The translations under genes and the position numbers were made by a program. Shown here piece after piece: positions 17,949-30,164 of a stretch of 64,000 bases of DNA; positions within the stretch are counted from its first letter, which is position 1; every line of letters starts with the position of its first letter. Location of the stretch: assembly GCA_036785705.1 (NCBI GenBank), contig JAWUZG010000005.1, positions 1 to 64,000 of the forward strand, given 5' to 3'. The stretch is from Acanthornis magna. Its lineage: Eukaryota > Chordata > Aves > Passeriformes > Acanthizidae. Below the pieces are notes generated by a model. The model ran no database searches, was not told the DNA's origin, and saw nothing but the letters and a program-made list of their open reading frames with translations.

Positions 17949-20545
17949 AAGAGGTTCTCCTGCACAGGGCTGTGCTTGTGATGCTGGCAGCTGGCGTCAG
18001 AGAACCAGCTCCTAGTACAAATCTTGTCCTTCAAGGAGAAGAGGATGCGTGCAGAGACTCTGGCAAAGGTCCCACAGCCTCTCCTGCTGCCTCAGCAGCT
18101 GGAGGGCCACAGGAGGGTTTACTCTACCTCCTCGTATCATTCCGTTTTCCAAAACAAGTCACCCAGATTGGCATGAAACCCTACTGGCATATGAACTTTC
18201 CCACTCCTAGGAATGCAAATGAAGAGAGCACATGCCTTCCACGCATGGCCAAAGTCACCAAACCCATCCTGTGCCATGCTACTGTTCCAGCCCTTTGAGA
18301 AGGGCCAAACATTACAGGATGAAGGAAGTGGGAATGTGGGGCAGAAAATGACCAGAAACCAGGGAAAAATAGACTGAGAGGAAAAACTAGCTCTGTTTGC
18401 CCACGATCAGACAATGGGCTGTGCCTCTCCTTTTCCCCGGAAAGGACACCTTTATGTCAGCATTGTACCAATTGTGTTGGAGCTGACCTGAAATCTTGTA
18501 TAGATAAGTATCTAGATGTCTATTTCCTAGATTAATAATATAATGTATACATATTATATATTCTATAGTTCATTAGTTATCATATAAAATATTAAAATAA
18601 AACAAAACCATATACTAAAATAAATAATATCAAAAGTAAGAAATATGTAATTAGTATATCAAGATAAATAATAATGATAAATATTGGAAGATGTAAATAC
18701 AATTAAAGAATAACAATATAGCACGTATTTAGTGTTGTCACTGTCTGTTGTGACACATAGTAACGCTCTTAGTGCATTTATGTCTGGAAAGATTTTAATG
18801 AAATAGATCTATTTATTGCCCAGATAACACATATATCAGATATTACATCTTTAATCTTATTTTTGTATGCAAGTAAAGCCGTATCTAGTGTCACTCTCTG
18901 TTGGGACACATAGTAATGCTCTAGAGTTAGTGCATTTATGAGTGGCAAGCCTGAAAATGCTTTGCTCTTGCTTCAAGAAAATGCAACATTGCAGAATGTG
19001 GATGGTGCAAGCCTTTCTTGATGTCAGCCAGACCTATGAGTAAATCTCAGGAGTTGTGAATCTGGCCTGGTGAACAGGCTCGTTGAACTCAAGCAAACTT
19101 GCAGTGCTGAAGTGGTTCTAATCAGAACTTAAGCCCAGCTGCCAGGGGCCGCTGTGATCTCAGAATCACAGAGCGCCTGGTCTTGGAAGGCTCCTTGCAA
19201 ATGCTCTTGTTGCAAGCCTGCTGCCATGGGCAGGGACACCTTGCGCTAGGCCAGGTTGCTCCAAGGCGCATGCAGCCTGGCCTGGAACGCTGCCAGCCAT
19301 GGGGCAGCCACAGCTTCTGTGGGCAGCGTGGGCCAGGGCCTCAGCAGCCTCAGAGGCCAGAATTCCTTCCACACCTGCGGCCTAAGCCCTAAGTGGCGTC
19401 AGCGGGAAGCCACTGTCCCTGGGGCTGTCCCTGCAGGCCCTTGCAAACAGCCCCTGCGCAGGTCTCTTGGGCTCCCTTCAGGCACTGAAAGGCCACCGCA
19501 GGAAGGTGCCCCCGCAGAAGGCCTTGGAGAGCACTGGGGGCCAGCAGTGCCACCATCGGGGCAGCAAGCAGGGCCTGGCGCGGCCGTCGGGGCGGGAGGG
19601 CACAGGGCACAGGGCGCTGAGGCCCTGCCAGCCGCAGCAGGGAGCTCTGGGCTGCGGCCGGCAGACAGCCACCCACGGGAGATGCGTGCAGCAGCAAGGA
19701 CGCAGGGCTTCTGATGTGTTAGAAAGCAGAGAAGAGCTTGAGAATGGCCACGCGAGGATCAGGGTGTCTCCCTGTGCAGAAAAACAACGCGACAGCAGAG
19801 GTTTATGGGTGGAAAAGACACAGAGGAGTCCTGTACCTTGAATGGAAGAAAGGGGAGAGGCCATGGGGCATTTCCTATGGGATCTCTCACACTGTTGGAG
19901 GACACAGCCTCCTTTTTATCCTCATTTCCCTGGTGCATCACTTTCCTCCTTCCCCCATTGGCTGAGGTACATGGCAGGTGCAGATTTCCCAAATTGCCTT
20001 TCTTTTGCCCCTTCTAAAATGCAGCCTCTTCTTTTTCTCTTTTTTTCTTTTTAATATATCTAACCAAACACTATTCACAATTCTGCTAAGACTTTATTGT
20101 TTTTCTCTAAGTTCAGGAATTTAACATGGCCATGGCTGAGCAACAGTCTGTGCCCAGGGAAATGGCTGAGTCAGCAGCCTCAGAAAGATTTCAAAGTCAT
20201 GTGGATTTGGCATTCGGGGCCCTGGCTGATTGGCGCAGAAGGCAATGGTAGGTTTGAGGTTGGACTGTGTGATCTTCATGGTCTTTTCCAACCTCGTTGA
20301 CTGCGAGATTTCAGTGTAGCTCAGCTAGTGTGGAGTCAAGGCTTGAACTCAATGGTCCTCAAGGGTGTCTTCCAGCATGGATCTCTATGAGATTGCCAAC
20401 GGAGGGCAGCTGGTAAGAAAGACAAAAGAAGGAGCAAAGGAAGTTCTTTGAAGAAGGTTCCCTCAAAGGCAGCCTTAAGCAGTACAGCAGGGCCACTGGG
20501 AGCGGCTGAGCTGGGGTGGGGACAAAGAGCGCGGCTGGCCTGGCT

Positions 20546-20650
20546 GTGATGTGCTGTGGCACCTGTGACATCACGGGGGACGTGTGACAATGGGGGCAGC
20601 CATAAAAGGCCCCAGCAGGCAACGCTGCCCCGGCAGAGCCCGGGCAAGTG
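20546..20650 (+). promoter_or_regulatory. Unit 5 core promoter and exon 1
   Basis: CRE-like TGACATCA, ATAAAAG at 20602-20608 and donor at 20651, unchanged. Confidence 0.6.
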
Positions 20651-20955
20651 GTGAGTGCACACGTGGTGGGGAGGCTGGGCTGGACAAGGGCTGGGGCGGG
20701 AGCGCTGCACCCGGGGGTGGGTTCTCCCCGTGCGTGCAGGGACAGCCCCTCCCGGGGGAACCTTGGGCAGGGCACAGTGCTGCTGCTGCTGCTGCTGCTG
20801 GGGCAGTGGGACAGGCCTTGCTTCCTGCCAGCTCTCTGGGGCCCTTTCCTTCCTGCTCTCGCCTGACCCCTGTCATTCCCACCCCTGCTGCCCCTGCGGC
20901 CAGCTGCCTCCCTGCCAGCCCCACTCAAGGCCTTCTCTCCATGCTCCTGCAGACC

Positions 20956-22551
20956 ATGGAGTGCTGGATGTTCCTGGTCCTTGCTTTGAGATTCCTCATT
21001 CAGTACCCGCAGCCCGTGGGCGACGGTTTGGATGAGGAGACACTGCGTCTGCACCTGGAGGTGCGTGCAAAGCGCCTGGAAGAGGAGAGGATTCGGCTGG
21101 AACGGACGTTGGAGCAGCTCAGACAGATGCAGAGTGGCAGGGCCTGGGGAGACCTGCTCTGGTCTCCCTTGCAGCACTGGCAGCTCTGGGCATTTGCTGT
21201 GCTCCTGGTCCTTCTCTTGGCCGTCTGGTTTATGTGGAGGAAAAGGAGCCTGAGAAGAGAGGAGCATGAAGAAGAAAACGATGGTGCAAATGAAGAGGAA
21301 GTGAGAAATATGGATGCAAATGAAGAAGAAGAGGTAGGAAATGAAGAGGAAGTCATCAATGAGGCTGCAAATGCAGAGAACAACGAAGTCGCAAATGAAG
21401 TCGCAGTAGAAGACCATGATGCTGATGATAACATTGGAAGGATTGTAATGGAGCGCGTCCAGTGGCCTGCCCGGAACCTGCGGACAGGCTGTGAGTGGAC
21501 ACATATGCTGGTAGACTATTTCATCTATTACTCTGGATGCGCCGAGTCAAACAGTTTCTACCCAGTGCTGCAGCGAGCCATCCCGGTGGGCAGTGCCTTT
21601 GAAGGTTGGAGTCCCCGTGAGGAGGATGTTGAATATCAATTTCTTGTACCCATGACTCCTCCCCGAGGGCACTCCTTCCACCTGGAGCTGTCCACTGCGA
21701 GGCAGAGGCACCTTAGGCATTTCTGTGTCCGTGTGGAGCTGGAGTGCACCTGCAGCAGAAAGCGGCGGCGTAAGAACATGCTGTGCTTCCTCCACCACCC
21801 CGAGGAGGAGCTGAGGAGGAATCGAGATCCCAGCCTCCTTCGCACCCTGTGCACTGACTCCTACCTTGATGTGGAGAAAACAGGCCGCTGGTTCTACCAA
21901 CTGATGAGGGCAACCTGGCCAGCATTGCCTCGCTCACACAATTGGCATTTAGTGCCGCTGCCCTCCAGACGCTCCTGCCAAATCAAGGTGACCAACGGCA
22001 GCGAATCCTTCCGCATTGAGCTGATGTTTGGGGTGCAGCGAGGCGACTCAGACATCTTCGTTACCAGCCAGTCTGGAGAGCCCTACACCCTAACAACAGC
22101 CTGGCTTGAGTCCTACGCCGTGGCAGAGATGAAGTTCTTCAGGCACATCGCCAGGTATGCTCCCCCTGAGAGTGTGCACCTCAAATGCCTGCAGTTCTTC
22201 ACACAACTTCAGCTGGGCCTAGGCTTTTACACCTATATCATAAAGACCATTGTCATGCACCTGCTGAATGTCCTACCCGAGTCACAGTGGTGCAGGAGAT
22301 ATTTCGTCAAGCGAATTTTGGATATCAGAAGGGAGCTGCGCGTTAGCCTGAAAAGAAAATGCCTCAATCACTTTATTCTGGGCAACCAGAGGCTTCCTCT
22401 GGGGATCAATTTGCCCCAGGATGTCCAAACGGCTGACACATTCAATCTCTTCCATCACCTGGCGACAGATCCTGTTGCCCACTCCTGTGCCATGAGTGAT
22501 TACCGCATTCTGAAAGAGCGGCTCAGAAGAATCCTTGACATTGACAACTGA
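20956..22551 (+). CDS. ITPRIPL1: ITPRIPL1-like protein, unit 5 (intact, 531 aa)
   Basis: The predicted protein appears identical to units 1-4. Its non-coding flanks carry the rare variants otherwise seen only in unit 3, so this copy and unit 3 probably descend from one duplicated block although unit 4 lies between them. Intron 20651-20952 has the extra upstream AG. Confidence 0.9.
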   Translation: MECWMFLVLALRFLIQYPQPVGDGLDEETLRLHLEVRAKRLEEERIRLERTLEQLRQMQSGRAWGDLLWSPLQHWQLWAFAVLLVLLLAVWFMWRKRSLRREEHEEENDGANEEEVRNMDANEEEEVGNEEEVINEAANAENNEVANEVAVEDHDADDNIGRIVMERVQWPARNLRTGCEWTHMLVDYFIYYSGCAESNSFYPVLQRAIPVGSAFEGWSPREEDVEYQFLVPMTPPRGHSFHLELSTARQRHLRHFCVRVELECTCSRKRRRKNMLCFLHHPEEELRRNRDPSLLRTLCTDSYLDVEKTGRWFYQLMRATWPALPRSHNWHLVPLPSRRSCQIKVTNGSESFRIELMFGVQRGDSDIFVTSQSGEPYTLTTAWLESYAVAEMKFFRHIARYAPPESVHLKCLQFFTQLQLGLGFYTYIIKTIVMHLLNVLPESQWCRRYFVKRILDIRRELRVSLKRKCLNHFILGNQRLPLGINLPQDVQTADTFNLFHHLATDPVAHSCAMSDYRILKERLRRILDIDN

Positions 22552-25148
22552 AAGAGGTTCTCCTGCACAGGGCTGTGCTTGTGATGCTGGCAGCTGGCGT
22601 CAGAGAACCAGCTCCTAGTACAAATCTTGTCCTTCAAGGAGAAGAGGATGCGTGCAGAGACTCTGGCAAAGGTCCCACAGCCTCTCCTGCTGCCTCAGCA
22701 GCTGGAGGGCCACAGGAGGGTTTACTCTACCTCCTCGTATCATTCCGTTTTCCAAAACAAGTCACCCAGATTGGCATGAAACCCTACTGGCATATGAACT
22801 TTCCCACTCCTAGGAATGCAAATGAAGAGAGCACATGCCTTCCACGCATGGCCAAAGTCACCAAACCCATCCTGTGCCATGCTACTGTTCCAGCCCTTTG
22901 AGAAGGGCCAAACATTACAGGATGAAGGAAGTGGGAATGTGGGGCAGAAAATGACCAGAAACCAGGGAAAAATAGACTGAGAGGAAAAACTAGCTCTGTT
23001 TGCCCACGATCAGACAATGGGCTGTGCCTCTCCTTTTCCCCGGAAAGGACACCTTTATGTCAGCATTGTACCAATTGTGTTGGAGCTGACCTGAAATCTT
23101 GTATAGATAAGTATCTAGATGTCTATTTCCTAGATTAATAATATAATGTATACATATTATATATTCTATAGTTCATTAGTTATCATATAAAATATTAAAA
23201 TAAAACAAAACCATATACTAAAATAAATAATATCAAAAGTAAGAAATATGTAATTAGTATATCAAGATAAATAATAATGATAAATATTGGAAGATGTAAA
23301 TACAATTAAAGAATAACAATATAGCACGTATTTAGTGTTGTCACTGTCTGTTGTGACACATAGTAACGCTCTTAGTGCATTTATGTCTGGAAAGATTTTA
23401 ATGAAATAGATCTATTTATTGCCCAGATAACACATATATCAGATATTACATCTTTAATCTTATTTTTGTATGCAAGTAAAGCCGTATCTAGTGTCACTCT
23501 CTGTTGGGACACATAGTAATGCTCTAGAGTTAGTGCATTTATGAGTGGCAAGCCTGAAAATGCTTTGCTCTTGCTTCAATAAAATGCAACATTGCAGAAT
23601 GTGGATGGTGCAAGCCTTTCTTGATGTCAGCCAGACCTATGAGTAAATCTCAGGAGTTGTGAATCTGGCCTGGTGAACAGGCTCGTTGAACTCAAGCAAA
23701 CTTGCAGTGCTGAAGTGGTTCTAATCAGAACTTAAGCCCAGCTGCCAGGGGCCGCTGTGATCTCAGAATCACAGAGCGCCTGGTCTTGGAAGGCTCCTTG
23801 CAAATGCTCTTGTTGCAAGCCTGCTGCCATGGGCAGGGACACCTTGCGCTAGGCCAGGTTGCTCCAAGGCGCATGCAGCCTGGCCTGGAACGCTGCCAGC
23901 CATGGGGCAGCCACAGCTTCTGTGGGCAGCGTGGGCCAGGGCCTCAGCAGCCTCAGAGGCCAGAATTCCTTCCACACCTGCGGCCTAAGCCCTAAGTGGC
24001 GTCAGCGGGAAGCCACTGTCCCTGGGGCTGTCCCTGCAGGCCCTTGCAAACAGCCCCTGCGCAGGTCTCTTGGGCTCCCTTCAGGCACTGAAAGGCCACC
24101 GCAGGAAGGTGCCCCCGCAGAAGGCCTTGGAGAGCACTGGGGGCCAGCAGTGCCACCATCGGGGCAGCAAGCAGGGCCTGGCGCGGCCGTCGGGGCGGGA
24201 GGGCACAGGGCACAGGGCGCTGAGGCCCTGCCAGCCGCAGCAGGGAGCTCTGGGCTGCGGCCGGCAGACAGCCACCCACGGGAGATGCGTGCAGCAGCAA
24301 GGACGCAGGGCTTCTGATGTGTTAGAAAGCAGAGAAGAGCTTGAGAATGGCCACGCGAGGATCAGGGTGTCTCCCTGTGCAGAAAAACAATGCGACAGCA
24401 GAGGTTTATGGGTGGAAAAGACACAGAGGAGTCCTGTACCTTGAATGGAAGAAAGGGGAGAGGCCATGGGGCATTTCCTATGGGATCTCTCACACTGTTG
24501 GAGGACACAGCCTCCTTTTTATCCTCATTTCCCTGGTGCATCACTTTCCTCCTTCCCCCATTGGCTGAGGTACATGGCAGGTGCAGATTTCCCAAATTGC
24601 CTTTCTTTTGCCCCTTCTAAAATGCAGCCTCTTCTTTTTCTCTTTTTTTCTTTTTAATATATCTAACCAAACACTATTCACAATTCTGCTAAGACTTTAT
24701 TGTTTTTCTCTAAGTTCAGGAATTTAACATGGCCATGGCTGAGCAACAGTCTGTGCCCAGGGAAATGGCTGAGTCAGCAGCCTCAGAAAGATTTCAAAGT
24801 CATGTGGATTTGGCATTCGGGGCCCTGGCTGATTGGCGCAGAAGGCAATGGTAGGTTTGAGGTTGGACTGTGTGATCTTCATGGTCTTTTCCAACCTCGT
24901 TGACTGCGAGATTTCAGTGTAGCTCAGCTAGTGTGGAGTCAAGGCTTGAACTCAATGGTCCTCAAGGGTGTCTTCCAGCATGGATCTCTATGAGATTGCC
25001 AACGGAGGGCAGCTGGTAAGAAAGACAAAAGAAGGAGCAAAGGAAGTTCTTTGAAGAAGGTTCCCTCAAAGGCAGCCTTAAGCAGTACAGCAGGGCCACT
25101 GGGAGCGGCTGAGCTGGGGTGGGGACAAAGAGCGCGGCTGGCCTGGCT

Positions 25149-25253
25149 GTGATGTGCTGTGGCACCTGTGACATCACGGGGGACGTGTGACAATGGGGGC
25201 AGCCATAAAAGGCCCCAGCAGGCAACGCTGCCCCGGCAGAGCCCGGGCAAGTG
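25149..25253 (+). promoter_or_regulatory. Unit 6 core promoter and exon 1
   Basis: CRE-like site, ATAAAAG at 25205-25211 and donor GTGAGT at 25254, unchanged. Confidence 0.6.
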
Positions 25254-25561
25254 GTGAGTGCACACGTGGTGGGGAGGCTGGGCTGGACAAGGGCTGGGGC
25301 GGGAGCGCTGCACCCGGGGGTGGGTTCTCCCCGTGCGTGCAGGGACAGCCCCTCCCGGGGGAACCTTGGGCAGGGCACAGTGCTGCTGCTGCTGCTGCTG
25401 CTGCTGGGGCAGTGGGACAGGCCTTGCTTCCTGCCAGCTCTCTGGGGCCCTTTCCTTCCTGCTCTCGCCTGACCCCTGTCATTCCCACCCCTGCTGCCCC
25501 TGCGGCCAGCTGCCTCCCTGCCTGCCCCACTCAAGGCCTTCTCTCCATGCTCCTGCAGACC

Positions 25562-27157
25562 ATGGAGTGCTGGATGTTCCTGGTCCTTGCTTTGAGATTC
25601 CTCATTCAGTACCCGCAGCCCGTGGGCGACGGTTTGGATGAGGAGACACTGCGTCTGCACCTGGAGGTGCGTGCAAAGCGCCTGGAAGAGGAGAGGATTC
25701 GGCTGGAACGGACGTTGGAGCAGCTCAGACAGATGCAGAGTGGCAGGGCCTGGGGAGACCTGCTCTGGTCTCCCTTGCAGCACTGGCAGCTCTGGGCATT
25801 TGCTGTGCTCCTGGTCCTTCTCTTGGCCGTCTGGTTTATGTGGAGGAAAAGGAGCCTGAGAAGAGAGGAGCATGAAGAAGAAAACGATGGTGCAAATGAA
25901 GAGGAAGTGAGAAATATGGATGCAAATGAAGAAGAAGAGGTAGGAAATGAAGAGGAAGTCATCAATGAGGCTGCAAATGCAGAGAACAACGAAGTCGCAA
26001 ATGAAGTCGCAGTAGAAGACCATGATGCTGATGATAACATTGGAAGGATTGTAATGGAGCGCGTCCAGTGGCCTGCCCGGAACCTGCGGACAGGCTGTGA
26101 GTGGACACATATGCTGGTAGACTATTTCATCTATTACTCTGGATGCGCCGAGTCAAACAGTTTCTACCCAGTGCTGCAGCGAGCCATCCCGGTGGGCAGT
26201 GCCTTTGAAGGTTGGAGTCCCCGTGAGGAGGATGTTGAATATCAATTTCTTGTACCCATGACTCCTCCCCGAGGGCACTCCTTCCACCTGGAGCTGTCCA
26301 CTGCGAGGCAGAGGCACCTTAGGCATTTCTGTGTCCGTGTGGAGCTGGAGTGCACCTGCAGCAGAAAGCGGCGGCGTAAGAACATGCTGTGCTTCCTCCA
26401 CCACCCCGAGGAGGAGCTGAGGAGGAATCGAGATCCCAGCCTCCTTCGCACCCTGTGCACTGACTCCTACCTTGATGTGGAGAAAACAGGCCGCTGGTTC
26501 TACCAACTGATGAGGGCAACCTGGCCAGCATTGCCTCGCTCACACAATTGGCATTTAGTGCCGCTGCCCTCCAGACGCTCCTGCCAAATCAAGGTGACCA
26601 ACGGCAGCGAATCCTTCCGCATTGAGCTGATGTTTGGGGTGCAGCGAGGCGACTCAGACATCTTCGTTACCAGCCAGTCTGGAGAGCCCTACACCCTAAC
26701 AACAGCCTGGCTTGAGTCCTACGCCGTGGCAGAGATGAAGTTCTTCAGGCACATCGCCAGGTATGCTCCCCCTGAGAGTGTGCACCTCAAATGCCTGCAG
26801 TTCTTCACACAACTTCAGCTGGGCCTAGGCTTTTACACCTATATCATAAAGACCATTGTCATGCACCTGCTGAATGTCCTACCCGAGTCACAGTGGTGCA
26901 GGAGATATTTCGTCAAGCGAATTTTGGATATCAGAAGGGAGCTGCGCGTTAGCCTGAAAAGAAAATGCCTCAATCACTTTATTCTGGGCAACCAGAGGCT
27001 TCCTCTGGGGATCAATTTGCCCCAGGATGTCCAAACGGCTGACACATTCAATCTCTTCCATCACCTGGCGACAGATCCTGTTGCCCACTCCTGTGCCATG
27101 AGTGATTACCGCATTCTGAAAGAGCGGCTCAGAAGAATCCTTGACATTGACAACTGA
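25562..27157 (+). CDS. ITPRIPL1: ITPRIPL1-like protein, unit 6 (intact, 531 aa)
   Basis: Last of six consecutive copies with what looks like the same protein sequence. The extra CTG triplet (25383-25406) lies in the intron (25254-25558) and does not alter the protein if the ATG at 25562 is the start, as the splice signals indicate. Confidence 0.9.
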   Translation: MECWMFLVLALRFLIQYPQPVGDGLDEETLRLHLEVRAKRLEEERIRLERTLEQLRQMQSGRAWGDLLWSPLQHWQLWAFAVLLVLLLAVWFMWRKRSLRREEHEEENDGANEEEVRNMDANEEEEVGNEEEVINEAANAENNEVANEVAVEDHDADDNIGRIVMERVQWPARNLRTGCEWTHMLVDYFIYYSGCAESNSFYPVLQRAIPVGSAFEGWSPREEDVEYQFLVPMTPPRGHSFHLELSTARQRHLRHFCVRVELECTCSRKRRRKNMLCFLHHPEEELRRNRDPSLLRTLCTDSYLDVEKTGRWFYQLMRATWPALPRSHNWHLVPLPSRRSCQIKVTNGSESFRIELMFGVQRGDSDIFVTSQSGEPYTLTTAWLESYAVAEMKFFRHIARYAPPESVHLKCLQFFTQLQLGLGFYTYIIKTIVMHLLNVLPESQWCRRYFVKRILDIRRELRVSLKRKCLNHFILGNQRLPLGINLPQDVQTADTFNLFHHLATDPVAHSCAMSDYRILKERLRRILDIDN

Positions 27158-29754
27158 AAGAGGTTCTCCTGCACAGGGCTGTGCTTGTGATGCTGGCAGC
27201 TGGCGTCAGAGAACCAGCTCCTAGTACAAATCTTGTCCTTCAAGGAGAAGAGGATGCGTGCAGAGACTCTGGCAAAGGTCCCACAGCCTCTCCTGCTGCC
27301 TCAGCAGCTGGAGGGCCACAGGAGGGTTTACTCTACCTCCTCGTATCATTCCGTTTTCCAAAACAAGTCACCCAGATTGGCATGAAACCCTACTGGCATA
27401 TGAACTTTCCCACTCCTAGGAATGCAAATGAAGAGAGCACATGCCTTCCACGCATGGCCAAAGTCACCAAACCCATCCTGTGCCATGCTACTGTTCCAGC
27501 CCTTTGAGAAGGGCCAAACATTACAGGATGAAGGAAGTGGGAATGTGGGGCAGAAAATGACCAGAAACCAGGGAAAAATAGACTGAGAGGAAAAACTAGC
27601 TCTGTTTGCCCACGATCAGACAATGGGCTGTGCCTCTCCTTTTCCCCGGAAAGGACACCTTTATGTCAGCATTGTACCAATTGTGTTGGAGCTGACCTGA
27701 AATCTTGTATAGATAAGTATCTAGATGTCTATTTCCTAGATTAATAATATAATGTATACATATTATATATTCTATAGTTCATTAGTTATCATATAAAATA
27801 TTAAAATAAAACAAAACCATATACTAAAATAAATAATATCAAAAGTAAGAAATATGTAATTAGTATATCAAGATAAATAATAATGATAAATATTGGAAGA
27901 TGTAAATACAATTAAAGAATAACAATATAGCACGTATTTAGTGTTGTCACTGTCTGTTGTGACACATAGTAACGCTCTTAGTGCATTTATGTCTGGAAAG
28001 ATTTTAATGAAATAGATCTATTTATTGCCCAGATAACACATATATCAGATATTACATCTTTAATCTTATTTTTGTATGCAAGTAAAGCTGTATCTAGTGT
28101 CACTCTCTGTTGGGACACATAGTAATGCTCTAGAGTTAGTGCATTTATGAGTGGCAAGCCTGAAAATGCTTTGCTCTTGCTTCAATAAAATGCAACATTG
28201 CAGAATGTGGATGGTGCAAGCCTTTCTTGATGTCAGCCAGACCTATGAGTAAATCTCAGGAGTTGTGAATCTGGCCTGGTGAACAGGCTCGTTGAACTCA
28301 AGCAAACTTGCAGTGCTGAAGTGGTTCTAATCAGAACTTAAGCCCAGCTGCCAGGGGCCGCTGTGATCTCAGAATCATAGAGCGCCTGGTCTTGGAAGGC
28401 TCCTTGCAAATGCTCTTGTTGCAAGCCTGCTGCCATGGGCAGGGACACCTTGCGCTAGGCCAGGTTGCTCCAGGGCGCATGCAGCCTGGCCTGGAACGCT
28501 GCCAGCCATGGGGCAGCCACAGCTTCTGTGGGCAGCGTGGGCCAGGGCCTCAGCAGCCTCAGAGGCCAGAATTCCTTCCACACCTGCGGCCTAAGCCCTA
28601 AGTGGTGTCAGCGGGAAGCCACTGTCCCTGGGGCTGTCCCTGCAGGCCCTTGCAAACAGCCCCTGCGCAGGTCTCTTGGGCTCCCTTCAGGCACTGAAAG
28701 GCCACCGCAGGAAGGTGCCCCCGCAGAAGGCCTTGGAGAGCACTGGGGGCCAGCAGTGCCACCATCGGGGCAGCAAGCAGGGCCTGGCGCGGCCGTCGGG
28801 GCGGGAGGGCACAGGGCACAGGGCGCTGAGGCCCTGCCAGCCGCAGCAGGGAGCTCTGGGCTGCGGCCGGCAGACAGCCACCCACGGGAGATGCGTGCAG
28901 CAGCAAGGACGCAGGGCTTCTGATGTGTTAGAAAGCAGAGAAGAGCTTGAGAATGGCCACGCGAGGATCAGGGTGTCTCCCTGTGCAGAAAAACAATGCG
29001 ACAGCAGAGGTTTATGTGTGGAAAAGACACAGAGGAGTCCTGTACCTTGAATGGAAGAAAGGGGAGAGGCCATGGGGCATTTCCTATGGGATCTCTCACA
29101 CTGTTGGAGGACACAGCCTCCTTTTTATCCTCATTTCCCCGGTGCATCACTTTCCTCCTTCCCCCATTGGCTGAGGTACATGGCAGGTGCAGATTTCCCA
29201 AATTGCCTTTCTTTTGCCCCTTCTAAAATGCAGCCTCTTCTTTTTCTCTTTTTTTCTTTTTAATATATCTAACCAAACACTATTCACAATTCTGCTAAGA
29301 CTTTATTGTTTTTCTCTAAGTTCAGGAATTTAACATGGCCATGGCTGAGCAACAGTCTGTGCCCAGGGAAATGGCTGAGTCAGCAGCCTCAGAAAGATTT
29401 CAAAGTCATGTGGATTTGGCATTCGGGGCCCTGGCTGATTGGCGCAGAAGGCAATGGTAGGTTTGAGGTTGGACTGTGTGATCTTCATGGTCTTTTCCAA
29501 CCTCGTTGACTGCGAGATTTCAGTGTAGCTCAGCTAGTGTGGAGTCAAGGCTTGAACTCAATGGTCCTCAAGGGTGTCTTCCAGCATGGATCTCTATGAG
29601 ATTGCCAACGGAGGGCAGCTGGTAAGAAAGACAAAAGAAGGAGCAAAGGAAGTTCTTTGAAGAAGGTTCCCTCAAAGGCAGCCTTAAGCAGTACAGCAGG
29701 GCCACTGGGAGCGGCTGAGCTGGGGTGGGGACAAAGAGCGCGGCTGGCCTGGCT

Positions 29755-29859
29755 GTGATGTGCTGTGGCACCTGTGACATCACGGGGGACGTGTGACAAT
29801 GGGGGCAGCCATAAAAGGCCCCAGCAGGCAACGCTGCCCCGGCAGAGCCCGGGCAAGTG
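29755..29859 (+). promoter_or_regulatory. Unit 7 core promoter and exon 1
   Basis: CRE-like site, ATAAAAG at 29811-29817 and donor at 29860, unchanged. Confidence 0.6.
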
Positions 29860-30164
29860 GTGAGTGCACACGTGGTGGGGAGGCTGGGCTGGACAAGGGC
29901 TGGGGCGGGAGCGCTGCACCCGGGGGTGGGTTCTCCCCGTGCGTGCAGGGACAGCCCCTCCCGGGGGAACCTTGGGCAGGGCACAGTGCTGCTGCTGCTG
30001 CTGCTGCTGGGGCAGTGGGACAGGCCTTGCTTCCTGCCAGCTCTCTGGGGCCCTTTCCTTCCTGCTCTCGCCTGACCCCTGTCATTCCCACCCCTGCTGC
30101 CCCTGCGGCCAGCTGCCTCCCTGCCAGCCCCACTCAAGGCCTTCTCTCCATGCTCCTGCAGACC

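Larger units (their letters stand above)
13809..18411 (+). repeat. Array unit 4 (4603 bp)
   Basis: The head is of the unit-1 type (GTTGGGAC, TTTCAATG, AATAAA present), although both neighbours have the other type. A private change gives GAGCACGG instead of GAGCGCGG upstream of the promoter (about 15926). Sub-elements: CR1 minus 14559-14788, CR1 plus 15649-15791, intron 16048-16349. Confidence 0.97.
18412..23014 (+). repeat. Array unit 5 (4603 bp)
   Basis: Shares AACGCGAC, TTATGGGTGG and the intron CTGCCAGCC with unit 3 but not with unit 4 between them. The offset-565 signal reads AAGAAA. Sub-elements: CR1 minus 19162-19391, CR1 plus 20252-20394, intron 20651-20952. Confidence 0.97.
23015..27620 (+). 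repeat. Array unit 6 (4606 bp)
   Basis: The longest unit, because the intronic CTG run has eight repeats (25383-25406) instead of seven. It has TTATGGGTGG with the common AATGCGAC, and the intron CTGCCTGCC. Sub-elements: CR1 minus 23765-23994, CR1 plus 24855-24997, intron 25254-25558 (305 bp). Confidence 0.97.
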
